From an uncultured Verrucomicrobiota bacterium (GTDB lineage: Bacteria > Verrucomicrobiota > Verrucomicrobiia > Limisphaerales > UBA9464): 64,000 nt of DNA. The stretch covers positions 1 to 64,000 of the forward strand of contig CAIVQH010000016.1 of the NCBI GenBank assembly GCA_903907995.1, written 5' to 3'. Every line of letters starts with the position of its first letter. Position 1 is the first letter of the stretch. Below the pieces are notes generated by a model. The model did not search any database and was not told where the DNA came from. It saw nothing but the letters and a program-made list of their open reading frames with translations. The translations under genes and the position numbers were made by a program. Positions 58,538 through 64,000 of the stretch are shown here, piece by piece.

Positions 58538-58807
58538 ATGGCACGCATCTGTGAGATTTCCGGGAAACGCCCCATCAAGGGCAACCATATCTGGCGTTCC
58601 GGTAAGGCGAAGAAAAAGGGCGGCATCGGTATGCACGTCACGGCGATCACGAAGCGCCGCTTTTTCCCGAACCTGCAAAAGGTGCGCGTGCTCCTGCCGA
58701 ACGGCCAGGTGAAGCGAATCCGCGTCGCGGTCAAGGCCATGAAGAAGGGCCTGATCACCAAGGCTCCGCCCCGCAACTGGAAGAAGCCCGTGGCCAAGGC
58801 CGCCTAA
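58538..58807 (+). CDS. rpmB: 50S ribosomal protein L28
   Basis: An 89-residue basic protein matching L28 across its whole length: ARICEISGKRPIKGNH, RRFFPNLQKVRVLLPNG, RIRVAVKAMKKGLI. Zinc-ribbon cysteines are absent apart from Cys5. The gene is monocistronic, with its own promoter and a strong downstream stem-loop. Confidence 0.97.
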   Translation: MARICEISGKRPIKGNHIWRSGKAKKKGGIGMHVTAITKRRFFPNLQKVRVLLPNGQVKRIRVAVKAMKKGLITKAPPRNWKKPVAKAA

Positions 58808-58834
58808 GCGCGCCTGATTCCTGTTTCAGCGAAA

Positions 58835-58860
58835 AGGCACAGTCCTCTGGGACTGTGCCT
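58835..58860 (+). terminator. Intrinsic terminator of rpmB
   Basis: Perfect 11-bp stem AGGCACAGTCC / GGACTGTGCCT with a 4-nt loop, followed by TTCTGCTTT; AAAA before it would make it active on the other strand too. Confidence 0.85.
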
Positions 58861-58880
58861 TTCTGCTTTGGGTCGGGCGT

Positions 58881-59038
58881 GAGCAGTAAGCAGTGATCAG
58901 TAATCAGACACGGAGGCCGCTAGGTAAGACCCCAGACCCCAGACCCCAGACCCCAAACGCCAGATCCTAGACCCCGCCTCCCCAGCCCCTCGATTCCCGG
59001 CCACAAAACCTCGGACCCCGGACCCGAAACCCGGGATT
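58881..59038. repeat. Composite word repeat between rpmB and smpB
   Basis: A single CAGT-word run (58881-58909) is followed by four perfect tandem 7-mers AGACCCC (58927-58954), degenerate copies, then GGACCCCGGACCCG-type words up to the smpB stop. Two word families thus adjoin. No gene is seen. Confidence 0.7.
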
Positions 59039-59040
59039 CT

Positions 59041-59496
59041 TCACCGCCCGCGCCGGTCGTGCATCAGGGCGCGCTTCATCTCCCGTTCCGAGTCGCGCTT
59101 CTTCATGTCCTCGCGCTTGTCGTAGTCGGCCTTGCCCTGGCCCACCACGAGCTGGAGCTTGACCTTGCCGTTTTTCCAGTAAAACGACAGGGGGACAATG
59201 GTGTTGCCCTTGACCTTGCCGAGTTCGGCCATCTTGCGGATTTCGGTCCGGTTCAGCAGCAGTTTCCGGGGGGCCTTGGGCGCGTGGTTGGAGAGGTTCC
59301 CGTGGGAATACTCGTCAATGTAGGAGTTGTAGAGCCACACCTCATCACGCTCCACCTTGGCGAAGGCGTCGGCGATCTGCCCCTTGCCCGCCCGCAGAGA
59401 CTTCACCTCCGTGCCGTGCAGGACAATTCCCGCCTCGAAAGTCTCGAGGATGAAGTAGTCCCGCCGGGCCTTGGAATTGGTGAGGATGTCGGCCAT
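59041..59496 (-). CDS. smpB: SsrA-binding protein SmpB
   Basis: The 151-residue partner of tmRNA in rescue of stalled ribosomes. Recognisable features are NSKARRDYFILETFEAGIVL, GTEVKSLRAGKGQIADAF, the EYSHGNLSNHAPKAPRKLLL loop, and the C-terminal helical tail KKRDSEREMKRALMHDRRGR. The ssrA gene itself is not in the window. A palindromic terminator lies between it and rpoZ upstream. Confidence 0.96.
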   Translation of the reverse strand: MADILTNSKARRDYFILETFEAGIVLHGTEVKSLRAGKGQIADAFAKVERDEVWLYNSYIDEYSHGNLSNHAPKAPRKLLLNRTEIRKMAELGKVKGNTIVPLSFYWKNGKVKLQLVVGQGKADYDKREDMKKRDSEREMKRALMHDRRGR

Positions 59497-59508
59497 GAAA
59501 CAAAAACA

Positions 59509-59530
59509 GCCGGAGAGCGCGCTCTCCGGC
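59509..59530 (-). terminator. Palindromic terminator after rpoZ
   Basis: GCCGGAGAGC and GCTCTCCGGC abut in a perfect 22-bp palindrome; on the minus strand it is followed by TGTTTTTGTTTC. It ends rpoZ transcription and lies 12 bases before the smpB start, so smpB must be read through it or have its own promoter. Confidence 0.75.
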
Positions 59531-59553
59531 CGTGGTAGACGAACAGCGTGCGA

Positions 59554-59814
59554 TCAGGCGGCGCGTTTGGCGCGGCGCTTGACGGGCGCGGGGGGCTGGA
59601 CGGCGTCGTTGGGAGATTCCCAGCCGATCTTTTCCTCGATGAGCTCCAGCAGGGCGACGTCAGCGGCCCCCATGCCCGGGGTCACCTCGACGAGCGGGCG
59701 GCTGAGCCCGCCACCGCCGCTGTTCAGCTGGCGGACGCGACGGGAAACAAGGTTTACCAGCACGTGCGCGTTACCCACCTTTTCGAGGGCCCGCTTTGTA
59801 AGTTCGATGTTCAT
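59554..59814 (-). CDS. rpoZ: RNA polymerase omega subunit
   Basis: An 86-residue small subunit that helps RNA polymerase assembly. NAHVLVNLVSRRVRQLN and the later DVALLELIEEKI match the omega core; the C-terminus is a basic Lys/Arg/Ala tail. The RQLNSGGGG loop followed by GLSRPLVEV takes the place of the usual short linker. The gene lies upstream of smpB on the same strand. Confidence 0.88.
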   Translation of the reverse strand: MNIELTKRALEKVGNAHVLVNLVSRRVRQLNSGGGGLSRPLVEVTPGMGAADVALLELIEEKIGWESPNDAVQPPAPVKRRAKRAA

Positions 59815-59898
59815 CAGGACAGAAATTGTTACTGCGAAAGAATCTGCAAGTTAGCGCCGGGGTGGTCGGGGGCAACACAAAATTCCAGTGAGCGCAGC

Positions 59899-60459
59899 AT
59901 GGCGTGCCGGCACCGGTTCGATTACGCTGGCGCCGTGCTTTCCACGTTACGCTTCTTTGGCATCGTGAATGCCGCGATCTGGCTGGGTGCGGCCGTGTTC
60001 CTGACCTTCGTGGCCGGGCCGGCCATTTTTTCGCCCGCCATGCTCGAAGTGCTGCCGCGCTACCATGCCGGCCGGGTCGCGCAGATCCTGCTTGGCCGTT
60101 ACTTCATCCTCCAGCACGTCTGTGGAGCCATTGCCGTGCTGCATCTGGTGGCGGAATGGCTGTACGCCGGGCGCAACCCGCGCCGTTTCGGCCTCTGGCT
60201 GCTGGTGGGCCTGGTCGGGCTGGGACTGGTAGGCGGGTTGTGGCTGCAACCGAAGATGAAGGACCTGCACACGGTCAAATACGCCGCCAATGCCACCCCG
60301 GCGCAACGGGAGGCCGCCGGAAAGTCGTTCGGCCTGTGGCACGGCATCTCGCAGACGGCGAATCTGCTCATGCTGGGCGGGGTGCTGGTGTATTTCTGGC
60401 GCACGGTGAATGCGTCCGTTCCCACCCGGATCGGGCGCAATGCCCGGCTGCCCAACTGA
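59899..60459 (+). CDS. DUF4149-like membrane protein
   Basis: A 186-residue membrane protein with four probable helices (about 17-40, 62-85, 95-112, 153-170) and a short cytoplasmic or periplasmic loop QPKMKDLHTVKYAANATPAQ. The opening FGIVNAAIWLGAAVFLTFVAGPAIFS fits DUF4149, a family of unknown function. The ATG at 59899 is the best start; a GTG at 59935 is possible. It is divergent from rpoZ and convergent with rsfS. Confidence 0.78.
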   Translation: MACRHRFDYAGAVLSTLRFFGIVNAAIWLGAAVFLTFVAGPAIFSPAMLEVLPRYHAGRVAQILLGRYFILQHVCGAIAVLHLVAEWLYAGRNPRRFGLWLLVGLVGLGLVGGLWLQPKMKDLHTVKYAANATPAQREAAGKSFGLWHGISQTANLLMLGGVLVYFWRTVNASVPTRIGRNARLPN

Positions 60460-60474
60460 GGCGGCAGTGCCGTT

Positions 60475-60852
60475 TCAGACAGCCGCCGGATCCGCCTTCT
60501 TGCGCGTGCGGGGCTTGGCCACGCGGGGGGCATCGCTCCACAGGCCTTCGAGGTCGTAACGCTCCCGCACATCCGTCTTCATCAGATGGACGATGACGTC
60601 GAAGAAGTCGGCCACAATCCAGTTGGTCTGGGCGCTGCCCTCGGTGACGTGCGGCTTGATGCCGTGCTCTTCCTGGAGCTGGTCAAAAATCTCGGATTCG
60701 ATGGCGCGCAGGTGCGGTTCGCTGGTGCCGGTCGCGATCACGAAAAAGTCGGTCACGCTCGACAGCTTGCGCACGTCGAGCACGACCACGTTCTCCGCCT
60801 TCCTGTTCTCGGCCAGCTCCCGGCACAACTGCGCCATCTTTTTCGAATCCAT
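60475..60852 (-). CDS. rsfS: Ribosomal silencing factor RsfS
   Basis: The 125-residue protein binds L14 and prevents subunit joining under starvation. Family motifs are VVLDVRKLSSVTDFFVIATGTS, HVTEGSAQTNWIVADFFDVIVHLM and ERYDLEGLWSDAPRV. A short Lys/Arg-rich tail follows. Confidence 0.95.
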   Translation of the reverse strand: MDSKKMAQLCRELAENRKAENVVVLDVRKLSSVTDFFVIATGTSEPHLRAIESEIFDQLQEEHGIKPHVTEGSAQTNWIVADFFDVIVHLMKTDVRERYDLEGLWSDAPRVAKPRTRKKADPAAV

Positions 60853-61107
60853 CGGACGGCCAGCCTGCCCGAATCTTGCGGGAAATCAAAGCGGATTGTC
60901 CCAGACGAGGGGAAAGATAAGCGGAGTGGCATTAACAACAAAGGCACAAAGGCACGAAGGAAGCAGGGAAAGAAGGCGCGAACCGAGCCCCGGCGGTGGG
61001 CGCTTCCTCTTAATCCTAATCTTACTCGTAATCTTAATCGTCCCAGTGCGGCAGCGATGATTAAGAGTAAGATTAGGATTAGGATTACGATTAGGATCGG
61101 ATAGCGG
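60853..61107. repeat. GATTAG-word inverted repeat between rsfS and a response regulator gene
   Basis: TAATCCTAATCTTACTC (61011-61027) and GAGTAAGATTAGGATTA (61065-61081) are exact reverse complements, inside longer runs of GATTAG/GATTAC words (61009-61042, 61056-61100). A second word, AAGGCACAAAGGCACGAAGG, is at about 60942-60961. No gene is seen. Confidence 0.75.
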
Positions 61108-61752
61108 TCACTCCGCCCACGACTGCAGCGTGGACATGATTGCCGCCGTCCGGTTTTCCACGCCCAGTTTCTGGAAGATGTGCTCCAGGTGCTTCTTCAC
61201 CGTGGCCGGAGCCATGCCGAGAATGGTGGCGATGTCCGGATTGCTCTTGCCCTCGATGAGCCAGAAGAGGACCTCCGCCTCGCGGGCGGTGACCCCCAGC
61301 CGCTCCAGCTCCTCGGCACGCTGCGGGCGGGTGGGCCGGGTGGCCATCCCGGTCTGGTGACGCCGGTCCAGCCGTGCGCGGACGGAGGCGAGCAGATCCT
61401 CCACCTTCACGGGCTTGGTGAGGTAGTCATCCGCTCCCTGGTTCATGCCGGAACGGACGTCGCCGCGTTCGCTGCGGGCGGTGAGGAAGACAAACGGGAT
61501 CGGGGCGGTGGTCGGTTGGTTTCGTAGCCGGGCCAGCACCCCGAAGCCGTCCAGCCCCGGCATCATGAGGTCGCACAGGATCAGGTCGGGCAGTTCCGCC
61601 AGCGCCACGGCCACGCCTTCCTCGCCACCGGGTGCGCTGAGTGCCTGAAAACCCTCGGCCCGGAGGATGGTGACGAGGTTGCGCAGCATCTGCGGCTCGT
61701 CCTCGATGACCAGGATGCGGGCGGAGGGTTCGGGGGAGGCGGTCGGATTCAT
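61108..61752 (-). CDS. LuxR-type response regulator
   Basis: A 214-residue regulator with a receiver domain (VIEDEP, phospho-acceptor Asp61 in LCDLMMPGLDGF, Thr in FLTARSE, Lys in YLTKPVK) and a LuxR helix-turn-helix (LGVTAREAEVLFWL, MAPATVKKHLEHIFQKLGVENR). Its start overlaps the kinase stop by four bases, so the two are coupled as a kinase-regulator pair. Confidence 0.92.
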   Translation of the reverse strand: MNPTASPEPSARILVIEDEPQMLRNLVTILRAEGFQALSAPGGEEGVAVALAELPDLILCDLMMPGLDGFGVLARLRNQPTTAPIPFVFLTARSERGDVRSGMNQGADDYLTKPVKVEDLLASVRARLDRRHQTGMATRPTRPQRAEELERLGVTAREAEVLFWLIEGKSNPDIATILGMAPATVKKHLEHIFQKLGVENRTAAIMSTLQSWAE

Positions 61753-64000
61753 GGGGAAGAGGGGGCAAAGAGGGGCACACGCACGGTGGCAGTCGTGCCG
61801 GTGCCTTCGTGGCTGTCGAGTTCGATGGTGCCGCGGTGGAGATCGAGGCAGTGGCGGATGACGACCAGGCCAAGGCCGGTGCCGGGCAGGTGGCGGACGT
61901 TGCTCCCGCGTTGGAAGGCCGTGAACAACCGGGTGCGGTCCGCTTCCGGAATGCCCACGCCGTGGTCGCGCACGGTGAACACGGCGTCGTTGCCGTCGCG
62001 GTCCACCTCGAATTCCACCGGACTCCCCGGGGACGAATACTTTACGGCGTTGGAGAGCAGGTTTGAGCAGATGTGCCGCAGCAGATCCATATCGCCGTTC
62101 TTGACCATGGGCAGCTCACCCAGGGTCAGGCGGATCGGGCAGCGGTGGTCCGTGGCCAGCGTCAGCTCCTGTGTCCAGCGGCGGCAGGCCTCGTCGAGGT
62201 CAAACGGGGCGGTGCGGAACTCGAGGCGGCCGGCCTCCATCTTGCCGAACAGCAGCACCTCCTCCATCAGCGAGGCCATGCGCCAGGCATGGCTCTGGAT
62301 TGCCCGCAGATGTTCGGTGCGTTCCGCTGCGGAGAGCCGTTCCTGGTAGCGCTCCAGGATTTCGGCGGACGAGTGGATGATGCCGATGGGCGTGCGAAAC
62401 TCGTGTGAGACGAGGGAGACGAAAGAGCTCTTCAGCCGGCTCAGCTCCCGCTCGCGGGCCAGCGAGCGCAGCAGTTCCTCCTCCGCCAGCTTGCGCTCGT
62501 TGATGCTCAGGGCCAGCGCGAGGATGCACTTCTCGCCGTTCAGCTCGATCAGTTCCGCCGAGATGAGCATGGTGCCCAACGTGCCATCGCGGGCGCGCAA
62601 GCCCGATTCGAACGAGTGCACAAACCCCTGCGTCCGCAGGAGGCGGAAAAATTCCGTGCGGTCGGCCAGATTGGGCCAGATACCAAGCTCCGACGTGGTG
62701 CGGCCTATCACCTCGGCGCGCGTGTAGCCCGATTCCTTGAGGAAGGACTCGTTGACCTCGATGAGGCGCTCGTCGGCCACCCGCACCAGCGACACGTTGG
62801 CCGGGATGGCGCGGAACGCCTTGCTGAAACGTTCCTCCGATTCCCGCAGCCGCTGCGTGCTGGCGCGAAGCTCCGCCTCGGCGCGCTTGCGCTCGATGGC
62901 CAGTGCCGTCTGCCCGGCCACGAAGCCGAGCAACCGCTTGTCCTCCTCGCCGTAGGCCGTCTCGTCATGCTGGTCCTGAACCGCCATCACGCCGAAGGTG
63001 CGGCCGTCCACCGTGAGCGGGACGCCGAGCCACACTGCCGCTGGACGGCCGATGGGGAGGCATTCGCCGGTCGCGATCAGCTCCTGCATTTCCTTCTGCG
63101 CCACGAGTATTGGGCGGCCGATGCGGATCACGTACTCGGTCATGCCCCGCGCGGCCCGCCGTGGCGGGGGGGCCGGATCATGGTCATCGCGGTAGTAGGG
63201 GAAGCTGACCGTTTCGGCGACCGGGTCGTAGAGCGCCAGGTAGAAGCTGCGCGCCCGCATCAGCGTGGCGATGATCTCGTGGATGCGCCGGTACAGGCTG
63301 GGCAGATCGGCGACGGCATGGACCGCCTCCGAGATTTCCAGTAGGGCCTTCTGCACGCGCTCGGCGCGCACGCGTTCGGCGATCTCGCGCTTGAGCTGTT
63401 CGTTGGCCCCGACCAGCTCGACCGTGCGCTCGGCGATGCGGCGTTCGAGGTCGGCGTTCAGCTGCTGCAGCTGCCGCTCCGCCCGCGCCCGCACGAGCTT
63501 GTTGGCGCAGATGGAGGCGATCGCCCGAAGAATGACCAGGTGTTCCTCGGTGAAGAAACCCGGTGCCGAATGCTCGGAGTCAATGACTCCCAGGACCTGG
63601 CCTTCGGACACAATGGGCACCGCCATTTCCGAACGTCGTGGCGTGTCGTCAACGATGTAGCGGGCATCCAGCCGCGCGTCGGCCACCAGCTCTGCCGTAC
63701 TGTTGGCGGCGGCAGCCCCTACGATGCCCTGGCCCAGCGGGATTTCGATGGGCGAAAGGATTTCCCGCCCGCGCGGATTTTTTGGCCCGTAGGCGGCCTT
63801 TTGCACCAGAACTCCACGGGCCGCATCCAGCAGGTAGATGACGCAATCCTCGAAGCCGAGCCGGGCGATGCAAAGACGGGTGATGTCCCAGAGGATGTCC
63901 TCTTCGGTGTGGAGCGCGGAAAGGGTGGTGGCGAACTCGTTGATCGTGCGGGTGGCCGCCTCGCTGCGACGCAGCCGTTCCGTCGCGTCCCTTTGGGCCG
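61749..64000 (-). CDS. GAF/PAS sensor histidine kinase (5' end beyond window)
   Basis: The frame is open to the window edge, so the N-terminus is missing; at least 750 residues are encoded. From the edge inward come a GAF-like domain (LCIARLGFEDCVIYLLDAA, GIVGAAAANS), a coiled coil, a second GAF domain (EISEAVHAVADLPSLYRR to AVQDQHDETAYGEEDKRLL), a PAS domain (FSKAFRAIPANVSLVRV), then HisKA (FVSLVSHEFRTPIG) and HATPase (NLLSNAVKYSS, DHGVGIPEADR, GTGLGLVV). No transmembrane helix is visible, so it is probably cytosolic. The response regulator follows with a 4-base overlap. Confidence 0.92.
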   Translation of the reverse strand, partial: AQRDATERLRRSEAATRTINEFATTLSALHTEEDILWDITRLCIARLGFEDCVIYLLDAARGVLVQKAAYGPKNPRGREILSPIEIPLGQGIVGAAAANSTAELVADARLDARYIVDDTPRRSEMAVPIVSEGQVLGVIDSEHSAPGFFTEEHLVILRAIASICANKLVRARAERQLQQLNADLERRIAERTVELVGANEQLKREIAERVRAERVQKALLEISEAVHAVADLPSLYRRIHEIIATLMRARSFYLALYDPVAETVSFPYYRDDHDPAPPPRRAARGMTEYVIRIGRPILVAQKEMQELIATGECLPIGRPAAVWLGVPLTVDGRTFGVMAVQDQHDETAYGEEDKRLLGFVAGQTALAIERKRAEAELRASTQRLRESEERFSKAFRAIPANVSLVRVADERLIEVNESFLKESGYTRAEVIGRTTSELGIWPNLADRTEFFRLLRTQGFVHSFESGLRARDGTLGTMLISAELIELNGEKCILALALSINERKLAEEELLRSLARERELSRLKSSFVSLVSHEFRTPIGIIHSSAEILERYQERLSAAERTEHLRAIQSHAWRMASLMEEVLLFGKMEAGRLEFRTAPFDLDEACRRWTQELTLATDHRCPIRLTLGELPMVKNGDMDLLRHICSNLLSNAVKYSSPGSPVEFEVDRDGNDAVFTVRDHGVGIPEADRTRLFTAFQRGSNVRHLPGTGLGLVVIRHCLDLHRGTIELDSHEGTGTTATVRVPLFAPSSP

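Noticed and set aside
58927-58954. CRISPR-like tandem array
   Set aside because: Units are 7 nt and contiguous, with no spacers and no cas genes.

Overview
This 64 kb, GC-rich window looks like a chromosomal segment of a member of the Verrucomicrobiota. I infer this from gene content: a PEP-CTERM secreted protein, a 916-residue five-haem cytochrome with a PA14 insert next to a membrane-bound-dehydrogenase-like protein (a pairing typical of the PVC superphylum), delta-60 repeat and two-component-propeller proteins, and weak or absent Shine-Dalgarno sites with many GTG/TTG starts. The genus cannot be named from the sequence alone. No rRNA, tRNA, CRISPR array, transposase or prophage was seen.

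Layout. 1-2.8 kb: cheA-cheW. 2.8-3.4 kb: non-coding, with two hairpins and tandem 8-mers. 3.4-6.4 kb: the two ATPases of an oligopeptide ABC transporter, split by a HigBA toxin-antitoxin module that sits after a duplicated 5' fragment of the second ATPase gene. 6.5-12.9 kb (minus): queE, a giant alpha-amylase/glycogen-debranching fusion and a TIM-barrel isomerase. 13-21.2 kb (plus): a tightly packed envelope-lipid cluster (CarF-type plasmalogen desaturase, LplT-like transporter, Lnt-like N-acyltransferase, Aas-like acyltransferase/ligase), then a membrane protein, an amidohydrolase and an alpha/beta hydrolase. 21.2-25 kb: cupin, miaE, two secreted unknowns, mrp. 25-34.4 kb (plus): a 1383-residue transglutaminase/TPR membrane protein, a propeller histidine kinase with its NarL-type regulator, and a PEP-CTERM protein. 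34.4-37.3 kb (minus): iscR-iscU-unknown-iscS with a textbook IscR-type palindrome upstream. 37.4-39.8 kb (minus): ptsI and pabA/trpG. 40-46 kb (plus): delta-60 protein, modE, modA with a ModE-like operator, and a uronate-isomerase-like protein. 46-54.7 kb (minus): hemB, a beta-barrel candidate, the dehydrogenase/cytochrome pair and recG. 55-64 kb: PhoPQ-type secreted hydrolase, esterase, molybdopterin oxidoreductase, then a housekeeping block (rpmB, smpB, rpoZ, rsfS) and a second two-component system whose kinase runs off the window.

Two things stand out. First, many gene borders carry short 'word' repeats (6-8 nt words iterated imperfectly, a different word at each site, often folded into long imperfect or perfect inverted repeats). 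Two of them sit in-frame inside coding sequences: the glycogen-debranching fusion and recG. Second, the iscS-like gene lacks the pyridoxal-phosphate lysine and two other cofactor contacts yet keeps its active-site cysteine and its isc operon context. A separate ~125-bp element with inverted-repeat ends occurs twice, in opposite orientations, 40 kb apart.
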